64,000 bases of DNA from Hirudo medicinalis (Eukaryota; Annelida; Clitellata; Hirudinida; Hirudinidae): NCBI GenBank assembly GCA_011800805.1, contig MPNW01000002.1, positions 284,604-348,603 on the forward strand, given 5' to 3'. The notes below the pieces were generated by a model, which searched no databases, was not told where the DNA came from, and worked only from the letters and a program-made list of their open reading frames with translations. The translations under genes and the position numbers were made by a program. Shown here piece by piece: positions 1-11,383 of this stretch (positions within the stretch are counted from its first letter, which is position 1; each line of letters opens with the position of its first letter).

Positions 1-611
1 GCAAAAGTAGTATAAGATTCACTAGGTAGTTTACAAGCTTTATCAAAAGCATCTTTTAACACTAAGGGGTTAATATTAAATTCCTTTAATATAGCCGCCT
101 TAAGAAGATCATAATCATGTCTCTCATTAATTGATAATCGGCCTAAGAGGTGCCGGGTCCTCAACGCAATCATCTTAAGCAAGATCTCGCAGCGATCGCC
201 AAAGTTAAGTTGATACCGGTTGCATTCTTCTTCGAAGAATTGGAAGAAAGCGGGGATTTCAAGATTATTATCGGGGAATGGAATTATATTTTCCCTAATA
301 TTATTAAGATCATTTCTGACCTCGCGAGCACGAAGCTCGGTTTGATTCATTCTGCGCTCCTCTCGCTCTTCTAGCCGAATGCGATCTTCTCGTTCTTCCT
401 GCCGAAGGCGCTCCTCTCGCTCTCGTTCCCGCTCCTCACGCTCTTCTTTTCGAATACGGTCCTCACGCTCTTCCATTCGAATGCGCTCCTCACGCTCTTC
501 CATTCGAATGCGCTCCTCTCTTAGGAGCTCCAATCTCCTTACCTCCAACGCGAGCCCAGCTGGCGACTGCGCATCGCCTACATCGTAACGAATGGTTTCG
601 TCACCTTCCAT
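1..611 (-). CDS. Gag-like protein of a Ty3/gypsy-type LTR retrotransposon, 5' part only
   Basis: One uninterrupted minus-strand frame of about 203 codons runs from an ATG at 611 off the left edge of the window. The first 20 or so residues are followed by about 70 residues of short repeated Glu/Arg-rich units (consensus RIRMEERE), predicted to form a long charged helix or coiled coil. A globular part follows with a capsid-like pattern: IPAFFQFFEE near residue 130, then a helical stretch ending near LVLKDAFDKACKLP. This layout resembles gag proteins of arthropod Ty3/gypsy-type elements. The LTR and primer-binding site lie just upstream (942-1281), as expected for gag. No stop or frameshift is visible in the part present, so the copy may be fairly young. 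Protease, reverse transcriptase and integrase would lie outside the window. Confidence 0.75.
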   Translation of the reverse strand, partial: MEGDETIRYDVGDAQSPAGLALEVRRLELLREERIRMEEREERIRMEEREDRIRKEEREEREREREERLRQEEREDRIRLEEREERRMNQTELRAREVRNDLNNIRENIIPFPDNNLEIPAFFQFFEEECNRYQLNFGDRCEILLKMIALRTRHLLGRLSINERHDYDLLKAAILKEFNINPLVLKDAFDKACKLPSESYTTF

Positions 612-941
612 TGTTATCGAAAACAATAAAATAAAAGAAAATGAAATGTTGTCGTCCTGACAAACTAACGGAACCCAATGAGTTCTAATAAAAGGGCATC
701 AACCCTATCAATTATCGAATCTTAGATCCGACGAAATGTCGTCTTCACCGACTGAAAAGATTGAATCTGAAAAGATTCGTAAAAGGAAAATGGCGTGCTT
801 TCACAGCCTGAATCTGAAAAGATCCGTTTCAAAATGGTGTCGCTATCACCGACCCTGAACAAAAAAAACTACTGGCAACTAACTTGCCTCTTCGATGCAT
901 CGAGTGTTCTCCAAGCTTCTTCCTGATGGTCTTCGGAAGAT

Positions 942-957
942 CCTGCAGACTGCGCCA
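942..957 (-). other. Primer-binding site of the LTR retrotransposon
   Basis: Immediately inside the LTR on the minus strand is TGGCGCAGTCTGCAGG, of the TGGCGCAGT type seen next to the 5' LTR of many Ty3/gypsy-like elements, where a tRNA 3' end primes minus-strand DNA synthesis. About 330 nt of leader separate it from the gag ATG. The matching tRNA was not worked out. Confidence 0.6.
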
Positions 958-962
958 GAAAA

Positions 963-1281
963 TGTGACGTGTTTTGCCCGAAAAGCCTTCCACTACACAA
1001 ATTCGAATTTATATATTGCTCGGAGGCACTCGAACATATAAAAATCTTTATTCGATAAAAAAACAGAAACAATAACAACACTATTAAACGATACTGCGGC
1101 GACAACCGACTACTACTACCACTACTCCTCTATGTGCTGGCCTATATATGTACGGCCGACGATAATGATTATGCGCCAGGCGTGTGGCTCAAACAAAGAA
1201 AAGTTAAAAATAAAGTTCCACGCTAACAAAGAGTCACTCGTACAAGTCGCGACGGTGAGCTCATAGGCTACCGGCGTGACA
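963..1281 (-). mobile_element. 5' LTR of the Ty3/gypsy-type retrotransposon
   Basis: Read on the minus strand, this segment starts TGTCAC and ends GTCACA, so it has the TG...CA ends of an LTR, about 319 bp long. It holds a TATA-like box (ATATATAG) at about 1141-1150 and an AATAAA polyadenylation signal at 1047-1052, in the right order for U3-R-U5. The primer-binding site and gag follow in the same direction. The far LTR lies outside the window, so target duplications cannot be checked. A second copy of the U3 end is at 1411-1535. Confidence 0.7.
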
Positions 1282-1410
1282 AATGGCATAGTCGCAGTTT
1301 ATTTATGGCGTTCGGCAACATTGAAGTTAATCGAGAAAGATGTTCCCAAGTCAGAGTTCATGAAATGCTTTTAGCTTCTTCTTAAGAAGCATTTCAATTC
1401 ATTTCCACNG
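1282..1410. other. 129 bp between two LTR copies, ending at an ambiguous base
   Basis: No gene is seen. A short palindrome with AGCTTCTTCTTAAGAAGC at its core lies at about 1373-1391, flanked by GAAATGCTTTT and AGCATTTC. The only N of the window is at 1410, exactly where the second LTR fragment begins, so this may be an assembly junction. Confidence 0.5.
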
Positions 1411-1535
1411 ATGATAATGATTATGCGCCAGGCGTGCGGCTCGAACAAAGAAAAGTTAAAAATAAAGTTCCACGCTAACAAAAGAATTGCCGCGCTCGAG
1501 TCGCGACGGTGAGCTCATAGGCTACCGGCGTGACA
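1411..1535 (-). mobile_element. Truncated second LTR copy (U3 end)
   Basis: It repeats the U3 end of the LTR at 963-1281: it starts TGTCACGCCGGTAG on the minus strand and stays nearly identical, apart from a short variable stretch near 1483-1497, until it stops at the N at 1410. It is either a solo LTR cut by a misassembly or a second element sharing this site. It interrupts the LINE remnant that continues at 1536. Confidence 0.65.
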
Positions 1536-2760
1536 CTTGCCATAAGAGGATATTTTGCACAAAAGTTTATTGTATGACATAGAGTCAAAAGCCTTTTCGA
1601 AGAGATATATAACGTCAACAGATTGCCTAGAATAGAGTGTCTCAAACCATTGTTGGGTAGGTTCATGTATACTGTTACATTAGTTCTGCCACTCACAAAC
1701 CCATGTTGCTTCCAGTTGATTAATTTATGGTGCAGTAGATGATGCATAAGTGATACGTTGATAATTCGCTCCATTACTCGACAACAAGTTGATGTGATGG
1801 AGATAGGTCTGTATTTTCCTGGGGAGGCGGTGGGACCCTTCTTATGTATGGGAGTCACCAACCAATTTTCTAATCGCAGGGTAGTTTTTGATCTTTGAGA
1901 GAGATGTCGAATGTGTGGGACAGTGTTAGGACCAGAGAAGAAGCAATTTTTTTAAAAACAATAATGGGTATACCATCTGATTCAGAAGACAGTGAGGAAT
2001 CAAGTCTTAGCAGGGTCATTCTCACGATTTCCGGAGTAAATCCGACTTCCCTTATTTCTGCTGGAGTTTGGGAAGAAATGTCTGGATTCTCGCGTCATCA
2101 ATTGTGAAAACTGAGGAAAAGTAGATGTTGAAGATATTGCCTATCTCAGATGGTTCAGGGACGCCGCAGGGATGGGCGATCTCTAATATGCTTGTACGAG
2201 AACGAAATATATCTATGTATATCTATGCATATTGATGTATCTATGGAACATTCCAATGTTTTTTATTCTGAAGTAGATCAAGTTCGAGGGATGCTTAATA
2301 TCTTGCAATAGAATCATTACATGTTTTGGGAAAACTATAAAATCCGGCTTTGTCTCCAGATCCTCCAGAGCTTCGATTTTTGTGCGAAGCATTTAATAGA
2401 TGAATGAAAGATGTAAAAGCACTTCGTTAAACTTATTCTTATAACTTCTAACATTTGTGAGCATCCATTTACGTGTCAAAAAACTGTTACAGAAAAGGCT
2501 GAGTTGTCTAGGTATTCTTCTAATCTTTGCATTAGTTGGGGCTAACGAATTTTGGAAACAATCAATGATTTTGCCACCTGCTTTATCATACTCTGAAAGA
2601 TCTGTGTCATAAGCTCAATTGATCTGTTAAAATTCTCGTTCAGCTTTTCTGCGACCTCATTATATTCTCATTCATTTGTGTCAATTTTGTGCAAAGTGAT
2701 TCAGTCATCTCCCTCATACAATCCCCGGAGATTGATGATCTGCTTTTGGTATTGTGCGTC
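1536..2760 (-). mobile_element. Decayed LINE (CR1/Jockey-like) fragment
   Basis: Minus-strand translation in shifting frames gives recognisable LINE pieces in order. Around 2500-2420 there is an endonuclease start-like NVRSYKNKFNE and KPDFIV. Around 2080-1900 there is the lead-in to reverse transcriptase with SSESDGIP. At 1861-1540 the RT motifs VTPIHKKG, YRPIS and INWKQHGFVSGRT occur. Stops, frameshifts and a large internal deletion show a dead copy. The LTR fragment at 1411-1535 cuts off its 3' part. Confidence 0.65.
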
Positions 2761-4076
2761 ACACCGAAACCGAAACGTCAAAATTCGCAAGACTGACAAT
2801 TTAATGACGTTTCGATTCAAGTTAATATCGTTAGAATAGCTCAAAGTACGTTTTTAAGTAGTTAGAATCGGACGAACGATGTTGTTTACCCGAGCGTTAA
2901 ATTTCTTTCAATGTTTTTACAGTAATGATTTTCTAAGATCACATTGAATTAACTTGGTTGCTCGGAAGTCCCTCCACTGGGGGGAGCAGCTATTAAGGTG
3001 GTGCCCTTGGGAGGGTGAACTTAGGCAAATACATCTCTAATTAGCACTAAAAAGATGGAACGCATTTGGAGGTTGGTGACATTTTTTACGGTAGTAACAT
3101 TTTCTTACCAAAGTAAAGTGTGATTCTGGGCAATAGCTCGGTCGTTTCAGCTACTAGATACTAATAAAGAATTTCACAAAATGGGCAGAGGCTAACCATC
3201 TGCGTCATCCTCAACATCTGATAATTAATGTAGTTAACGTAAGCTCAAATAACCCCTTGCCAGATTTCTGTCTCCTTAATTCCGTTTCTTTCATTACAAA
3301 CAAATGTTAAGGTAAAGTAATATTTATTTAAAATGCCAGACTATACGGAAATTAATAAATCTGAGATTATTTAAGAAAGTAAAAATAAGGTAATGAAAAT
3401 GGATTTATTTCAAATTGAAATTTCGTTTATTTAAGGAAAAGTTTAATACGACTTTAAAATTTGACTTCTTATGTTTTGTAGGTTAAATATGGAAAAAGAA
3501 CTGAAAAGTATTTATTGTCTATTAAAGTAATATGTAATTTAAGTCCATTGAATAACGAGACCGTTTCGTAAATTTATATAGTTCGTATCTAGTGTTTGTT
3601 TATTGGATTAATATCAATCCACGGTCGGTCGGTGGTAGTTTATTCCCGTTTCAAATTGTCACTTATCGTTTTCGGCAGCGAAAGGTAATTATTTAATTTC
3701 ATTTTGATAGAATAGCATTAATGATTAAATCGAGACATGCATGTTATTTGCGGTATTCAAATGTTTAGTAGGAAAAAAGGAAAGCTAACCTCAATATTGA
3801 AGTGGTCATGAAGTTCCGCTTGGACATAAGCCACTATAATGAAACATAGAATATTAATCATTGCCATTAGTATAGAAATAACAGTGGTTTTAAAAGCTAA
3901 ATAAATGTTTAACTGATGATGTAGAGATAACTAGAGATGTAGTTCACTCTGATACATTATTAAGTAAATGATTGTAAGTTGTAGTTGCACAAGCAATGAT
4001 AATAATTACTTTAAATAACGGTTGCATGTGTGGAAAATATGTTAACCTATTATGAATATTATTGTTTATATTTTAG
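2761..4076. other. Upstream region of the Pur-alpha gene with a probable 5' UTR exon
   Basis: No coding ORF is supported. A GC-richer stretch around 3600-3685 ends in AAAG followed by the donor GTAATT and would suit a non-coding first exon spliced to 4077, where a TTTTAG acceptor lies 16 nt before the Pur-alpha start. The rest is AT-rich and holds nothing I recognise. Confidence 0.4.
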
Positions 4077-4092
4077 TACTAGAGCATTTAAA

Positions 4093-5844
4093 ATGAAACG
4101 ACATCGTCCTTATGGGGAACTTGAGCCAAAATCATTTTCTGGTTTGTAACCACTTTGATCTAATCATATCTATCAATTACTTTGTAAAGTATTGTGTTCC
4201 ATACCATACAACTGCTACTTTTATAGGTCAATTCAGTCAGCAACTAGCTACAAAGGTCATGCAGATACAATCTAAACGCTATTTTATAGACGTGAAGCAG
4301 AATAACAAGACAAAATATTTCAAGCTTTCTGAAGTATATATTTTTTAAATATTTCTGAAGCTCTTAGGCATGATTAAGTTATTTTTTAAAGGTAGAGGAA
4401 AATGGACGAAAAAATAAAATCACATTGGATTTGAAGTCTGTTGCTGATTTCCATGATCAGCTGACAGAATTCAGTGAATTTTATTCATCTTTGGGTATGT
4501 TACTGGATGCTTTTTGTTCAAACCAGATATTATGATTTAATGCTTTTACATAGGGCCACGCAGTTTCTCAGGTGATAGAAGACATTTTGCTAGTCCATTG
4601 AAAAGTGAGGTTATAAATTGTGGGGACCGTAGGTTGTATCTGGATTTGAAGGAAAATAACAGAGGTCGCTTTCTCAAGGTAGACAAACTTCTGGTTTCAC
4701 TTATTAACTTTATGTCTTTAAAGTCAGAAGTCTCAGAAGTGTTCAGAGTTTAACATGCAGGATTTGTGGTGAATTAGTACTTAATGCACTGAAATGGTTC
4801 ATAACACTCAGCGGTTTGCACACTAAAGTGAATAAATTGTTCATCAGGAACATTGTGATTTTGAGTTCTTGAATAGAGTCAATTCAGAACTAAGATAAAG
4901 TATATAGGACTGAAGTGCAAATGGTTAGATTTTTTGAAATGCTTGACAGGTGTCATTGACATTTGGGCCGCCTTCATCGGAGAGACACCACATAATAGTG
5001 CCAGCCCAAGGCATGATTGATATGAGAGATGCTTTGACTGAATTGCTTAGTGAGTTTGGAGCAAAAGAATCTAAAGATGAAAGGAAATGTAATGAAGAAC
5101 AGTTAATTAGTGGAAATGGTGAAGGTCTTTATAAAGATGTGGGTGAGTTGACTTGTGTGGGGAGCCATGTGCAACAGTTTGGATAGGAACACATTGATAC
5201 TGGAAGTTAATTCCATTGGAGACTTGGAGATGATTATCACACCTATTCTATTTTCTGCATATTATTTACAGATGTTTGTCTAATACCTCGTGCATTTTAA
5301 TCATATTTTATTTTTATAGACAAAGAGGAGGACAGTGCTGTAAGGATGACTTGTGATGAACAGACATTCAAGTTTGACGTCAGCGAGAACTGTAAAGGAG
5401 TATTTCTGAAAGTTTTTGAGGTTTGTTGCAGTAATTGTATTTAGCTGATATTTTGAGTGCCTTTTGTACCCCAATGGGATGTGAAGGCACTTTAATCGAT
5501 CTACCATTTATATAGCGCCCCTACCCCAGGGCGCTCCCTGGCGGTGCAGGCTGGGTTGCGAACACGACACATTACGACTGTTGCTATTAAGACCGCATGC
5601 AGGAACGCAACCCATTCGGCCAACCTGCACGCCAATTGCTTGTCAATTAAAAATAAACTGATAAATGTATTAGCTTTCAACAATTCATTTTCAGAATATA
5701 GTAGTTTGTATCACTACAGTAATGTTATTTCTATATTTTTTCTTATTTAATTAGGTGAATCGAAATTTTGAGAAGTCAATTAGTGTTCCCAAGCCATTCT
5801 GGGACCAATTTCTGTATCATTTGAAACATGTCACATCAACATGA
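4093..5844 (+). CDS. PURA: Pur-alpha family single-stranded DNA/RNA-binding protein
   Basis: Pur-alpha proteins bind purine-rich single-stranded DNA and RNA through PUR repeats and act in transcription, replication control and mRNA transport. Seven coding exons join in frame: 4093-4141, 4227-4333, 4392-4494, 4554-4678, 4950-5142, 5320-5420 and 5755-5844 (255 residues). Three PUR repeats are visible. The first begins with ELATKV-like QQLATKVMQIQSKRYFIDVK and ends ADFHDQLTEF. The second contains RRLYLDLKENNRGRFLK. The third, shorter one has TFKFDVSENCKGVFLKVFE and ends in PFWDQFLYHL. Vertebrate Pur-alpha is about 320 residues; the glycine-rich N-terminus is absent here. The start is the first ATG after a good acceptor (4076). 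Intron 7 contains a foldback repeat. The gene faces TXNDC11 tail to tail. An ATTAAA at 6329 could be its polyadenylation signal. Whether it equals PURA or PURB of vertebrates cannot be told. Confidence 0.9.
5480..5640 (+). repeat. Dispersed foldback repeat, copy A (Pur-alpha intron 7)
   Basis: A GC-richer block in an AT-rich intron. It begins GATGTGAAGGCACTTTAATC, holds GCGCCCCTACCCCAGGGCGC, and has arms GTGCAGGCTGGGTTGCG and CGCAACCCATTCGGCC...CCTGCAC that pair with each other. Closely related copies occur at 38382-38535 and, decayed, at 51170-51320 and 52055-52140 (reverse). Confidence 0.7.
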
Positions 5845-6635
5845 AGCAGGATCAATCCTCCCTCAGCTTTTTTTTGCATGCACGAACAGTTATTGACAGG
5901 AAACATCTTTGTTTTTCCCTACTAAATGAATTCAAGTTAATGTCAAGGGAATGGATAACTTTTAATTGTTCTTTAGTTTTTTTGAGTGCTTTTATATGTT
6001 GTCAAGTAAAAACCCTTCATATCATGATTGAGTCCTGATTCAATCTGTTTTTGCTTGCTTAAATGAGGTTGTATTGGGCATTCAAAGCTTTGAGGAGGCT
6101 AAATTTAGGAAGCCCTGTCTATTTTGGTGTGCAACAAGCAACCAAGTTATGTCAATTTTGGTAATGGATAAGCCGAAAAAAGTTTGATTCATTATCCTGA
6201 AAAATTGCAATTTAATCTGAATTTATTTCCATTTTTGAGGCCCCCTTTGTGCAGAGGCTCACCTGTCCCCCTCTGATAGGCCCTAGTATTGAATCAGATA
6301 TTTTGGAACAAGGACACTCTAGGAAATTATTAAAACTTTGGCTGAGCAGAACAGCATTTGCAAGCTCTTTAGCATTTACTGCATATTTTATTTATAATGA
6401 TAAATCACTATCTTTGCTTATGCAAAGTACTCCCAATTTACAAGATCTGTCATAACCTGTGAGTTAGACTCAAGAAAGGTCACAAGATATTTTGGGGTTC
6501 ATTGGCTTAATTCCTCGGAACAAATTCAGCTAAAAGAATGCCTGCTTTTAAGAAATTGGAACTTCATAACTCAACATTAACTCTGGTTATTCAGACAAAA
6601 AACAAAAAACAGTTTATGATTGAAAGGCACATCAT
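5845..6635. other. Intergenic region between convergent Pur-alpha and TXNDC11
   Basis: AT-rich sequence with no supported coding frame. It holds candidate polyadenylation signals for both neighbours: ATTAAA at 6329 on the plus strand and AATAAA on the minus strand at 6392-6387. Confidence 0.5.
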
Positions 6636-9600
6636 TTAACATCTTGGAAGAAGCTTCAGTTTTGACCTGTACATCTCATACTTTTTTGTCAGGAATGAAA
6701 TCTTATGTTTTTCTAGAAAGTTACCACTGACAGGTTGATGTAAAATCTTGAACAGGAATTTTGCAACTTCCAATTGAAGCAGCTTCTTGTTAAGCTCTCT
6801 CTTTATACAATTTTGGACATGCAGATTGAGAGCATTTTTGGATAAAATGTAGTTAATGAGATTTATTTTTTTAAATATTGACTTCAATTTCGCACGTAGC
6901 TTCATTAGGTTTAGATCAACACACTCCTTGTTACAAAGATTAGTGAATGCACGGAATCCTTTCTGATTTGTGTGGTGCAGGATGAATTTTATGAATAGTG
7001 AGAGACTTCTTGGATTATGCTTAGAATAGGGAAAGCTTTCATTGTCTCTGGACAAAAATTAATGAAATTAGCAAAATTGATGCGTCACAAACACTCTTGT
7101 ACACAAACCTGGTGAATAAGACAACAGCTGGATAATAAGGGGAAGAATGCTTCTGAGAAATGTCATTAGAATCTGCATCAATCCTGAGAAATAAATATGA
7201 CTAAAATGATTTGCCTATCAATAAAGCCATGAATTTAATTAAAGGGGTGAAGTACCTTGCAAAACTTAAACCTGGGAAATGGCTAAATTGTTCTGCTAGT
7301 GTTATGAAAATGTGAGCAAAAGTTGAGCAAAAGCCACACCACTTGGAATAATAAAGCATTATAACCATCTGCAAAATTAATATTCAATGTTATTATTCTT
7401 CTGGGAGATGGTACTATGTAAATGTTCTAAGTGCCCCTTATGGCACTATATAAACACACTTATTATTATTCATTACAAGCATTAGACTAATTATTAAAAA
7501 AATGACTTAGCCAGACCTTGCGACCATCAAAAACAAATTCGTCGAAATTAGATGAGGTAATCTGTGCAATGGAAGACTTTATCCCTTGGGTTCCTTGATT
7601 TCGAAAATGGCTTGGGATTGAATAACTTTTCTGGTGGTTCATTATGAAGTGCACTTTGGAAAAAGATTTTATTGTTTGCAAGTAATTCTTTAAAAGCATT
7701 ATCTTTATATCACTAACCTATGGATGATTCAGAAACATAATCAATCTTGTGCAAAATTTCTTTCTAAAAAATGAATATCCCTACTTACAAATGCACCTAA
7801 AAACAGTACAAAGACCCCTCATTAGTACCTTAACGTCTGTAAACAGCAATGTTGGAGTGGAGAGTTTCGGAAATCCCAGATTGTTAATGAAGGCATAGTT
7901 CTCAAAAAAATCTAGAACATAAAATCTGATAGATTGATTATTATGGCATCCACTACCAATGAAGCCACTAGGATACATATAATCCCCCTTCATCACTTGG
8001 CTTGAATGGTTATTGTAGAGCCATCCATTAGCAAAATATTTTAACAACTTATTGCATGCTTCTGGATCTAAGCTATATGTTTTATTTTCATAAGAAATTC
8101 TTTGCCTTATGCTTTTCCCAAAATCAGCATTCCTTTTTTTGCCACTACAAATTGTCATTGATGATTGAATAGAATATGATAGCTGCATATCAAAACATGT
8201 GGGTATGCCATTATTGATACTGTTGTTGGCATACAATAAGTTGAGATATTTATAAAAGTTAGTCTCAGTGAAGAAAAAGCATGGATTGAGATCTTCCATA
8301 TAGGTCTCTAAGCAAACATCATTCCAAATTTCAGTAATAAACATGCAGCAGATTTGTCTTTGTTTCAAATCATCAGAAACTTCAAATGGTACATGAAAGT
8401 TTTGGCTTCTGCAGTGTTGTTGGAGACCAATGGTCTGTTCTTTGTCTTCTAGCAAAAGCTGCTCAACAAAAGCATTCCAAATTGGTTCAGTTTCATTGCA
8501 TCCATAATATGTCAATGAAACTTTTTGCATCTACGTCATAAAACACATAATAAAGTTTCTGCATTTTGTTAACAAAACATTTAATAACCAACTTCAAAGA
8601 AGGCTTCATGCTGCAGTGATAAAGGATAATAAGGAAGGAATAACAAGAGAGCAGGACCTTTTTTAAGCTCATTAGATAGAACAAGACTTTTCATTCTTGA
8701 TAGTTGAAGCCATTTTAGTGAAAGCTTTCAAAAATAATAATTCCATTAATCAAAACAATTGGCTTTAAATACATACATTATGTGGATATTAATTATAATA
8801 CCTCTCCTTTGTTAATGTTGATCCACTGGAAAATATCTTCAGAGGATGCATTAGACAAAAAGGCATAGGTCTTGAATAGAACAAAATGTTTTTGGATGAT
8901 TGACTCCACTCAAATATTTATTGTAATAAATGGAAGAGAGATACCATTAATAAGTTTGTGAAACGTTTAATGTTTGAAGGAAAATAAAAACCGATAATTT
9001 TAACTCATTAATCTTGAAGTTTAATTACATGTTCATTTTGCAATATCCTTAAACATTAAAAAACCCCAATATGTTGGTTATATGCTTGCTTAAATAACCA
9101 TTAAAAAAATAATAAAATGTAGAAGGTTTTTACTTTTGGTTATGGGTAGGAACTAAGTAGGCCTTGTCTCTCATAATAATATAATAAAATTATAAATACA
9201 TTTGAAACCCATATCAAATCTTTTAATTTGATAAAGCAATAATATAAAAAGAAATAGCAAATGCTTACATTAATACATTTGCCTCCTTTGACTAGAGACA
9301 TTGATGACACTGAATGAAGTGAATTTAAGGATGCAACTGAAGAATTTGTAGTGAGGGCAAATCTCAAGACATTGGCTGAATCTATTTTTAAAAATGCACT
9401 TTAAAGTCAAGTTGTTAATTAAACAATTTAAAACTAATCTTCAAAAAAAAAAACTGAATTAAACAAAATTTGTGATAACAGAATTATCTACTAAAGTAAA
9501 AACTGCAAGATGTTTTCAAATGAGGGTAATATTCATTAAATGCTAGTAAAAAAACCTGCTTCAATGAACTTTAGGGCAGTTAAATAAAACTGGTCAAACC

Positions 9601-11383
9601 CCATAGGCTCATAAGTGGATGCAAAATTGAAAAATGCGATGGCAGAAGTCTGTAATAAAAGTTATTCTTCCAAGCTCAGCAAGAAATACTTCATTTTTAT
9701 TTGGAAATATGCAAAAATTACCTCATGCCTAGTTAAGAAGCTTATCAGATGTTCCTTTGAATTAATGACTTCAATAGGGTCCAACATAAGTTCAACAAAG
9801 TGGGCTAAGAGATCAGATCTAGGAATACCTTGCAAAAAATTAAGGTCCAGAATAATTTGAGTGGAAATTGAACTTTCAAAAGTATGTTAAACTAATGACT
9901 TACCAATGTATCTGAAATCTTCAAAGTCTTGTTTATAGAAATGAAAACTAGGAAAAGTGACTAAATTGCGCTTCTGCTTGCAGGTACCACCCACATACCA
10001 ACAATTTATGGCAACAAAATATACCTTTTATAAAATACAAACATTAAACACAACACAAATATTAAAATAATAGTAATGATAGTTCATTTATAATGCATCA
10101 TTTACACAGCATCAGAGGTGCCTTGAAATAATTTAAAATAATTAAATGAGAGTGATTATTTCCTTATCCTTAATCAGTCACAAACTACTATTACAACATT
10201 ATTCCACCTAACCTGCTTATTAACAGTGATGCAGTGATGTAGCAGGATTTTAAAATTGGTAGACATGGGGGAAGGGCAAATTTTTTTTACATGTAGTACT
10301 GGTGAAATAGCGGCAAACAATTTCGCAATAAAGGCACTTGTAATTAGTTTCAATAACTAAAAGACACTTGTAATTTAGTTATTGAAACTTATAATATAAA
10401 TATTGACATTGGAAGCTTTCCTAATTTCCTGGAGCCATATTGTGATCAGTAAATTATTTATTAATTATTACTATTTATCAATTATAAGTATTTAGAAAAA
10501 ATATCAAGGGGCAAATACCCCTGACAGGTAGGTACAGACATTTGCCCCAAGGCTATGCCTATGCTTGTTAATGATTACAAAAAAATTAACTGAAAATTAT
10601 GTCTGCATATTAATTATAACAAATAAACTGAGACTGCATCCCTAAACCAAGCATCCTTAAAAAGGTCCAGATTTTCACCTTGAGAGAAAATAAAAACTAA
10701 AGTGTATCGCTCAGCATTTAAGAAAGTTTAAAATATCTTATTAATAGACCCTGACCTTTTTCCGAAATCATATTAAGAATAAGATTAAAATACATGCATT
10801 CTCTTATGATACATTTCACAATTACATCCAGTTTCCAGTCACCTTATCTTGAAAAAAAGAAGATACAGCATCAAAATGTTCTCTGGCCTGCAAGCATTGC
10901 ACAGACCAAGGAGCATAAAACATGACGAAGACTTCTCTTTCTGAGAGCAATGTCGAGAAAACATCTTCATTTCCCAGTGGAAAATCAAACACTGTACTGT
11001 TTTCAAGGAAAAACCTTGAAGGCGTTGGCACATTTGAAGGGAATTTTCCAGTTTCTTCTTGATTGTGTCTTTATAAATTTGAAAAAATTCTTAGAAGACA
11101 CACTTTCAAGACCTTAACTTATCTTATTTAATTAAAAAATGAGAATTTTATATCAATACAATTTTAATCACAAAATGTCTTAAGAAAATTGTAACCATTG
11201 ACAAATTTATGACATTATTATTGACTGAAAAATGCTGCAAGAAGGTTAAGATAAAAATCTAAGTCCTAAATCATTGACTACATTGTCATAGGATTTTTGA
11301 AAATAAACTTACACGATTATAATATTAAATAAAATATTAAACAGCATAAGTACGATAAACCCTAAAAGACGCTGCCTCCTCAT
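6636..11383 (-). CDS. TXNDC11: Thioredoxin domain-containing protein 11 homologue
   Basis: TXNDC11 is an ER-membrane thioredoxin-fold protein; in mammals it binds DUOX and takes part in protein folding and ER-associated degradation. Thirteen coding exons join with matching phases: 11313-11383, 10843-11068, 9904-10024, 9722-9828, 9556-9649, 9269-9375, 8802-8903, 8593-8724, 7829-8530, 7517-7717, 7256-7368, 7109-7183 and 6636-7047 (820 residues). Residues 1-24 form a signal anchor. The first thioredoxin-like domain has FYAPWSVQC and then VAINCWYVGGTCKQK, a family hallmark. A middle region includes ELKKGPALLLFLP. The last domain has LYYSKWCGFC, with an intact CxxC, then FPYSKHNPRSLSLFIKFILHH and a helical tail. 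The order of conserved blocks follows the vertebrate protein. The first-domain active site is SVQC, missing its N-terminal cysteine. A minus-strand AATAAA is at 6392-6387. Confidence 0.9.

Noticed and set aside
379..588. Plus-strand Arg/Ser-rich frame resembling an SR protein
   Set aside because: It is the antisense of the Glu/Arg-rich repeats of the minus-strand gag frame; the plus-strand pattern follows from the repeats.
7517..7717. Apparent frameshift in TXNDC11 exon 10
   Set aside because: Two frames seemed to carry conserved residues, but one frame (LLKNYLQTIKSF through ITSSNFDEFVFDGRK) is open throughout, matches the family and has the correct phase at both ends.
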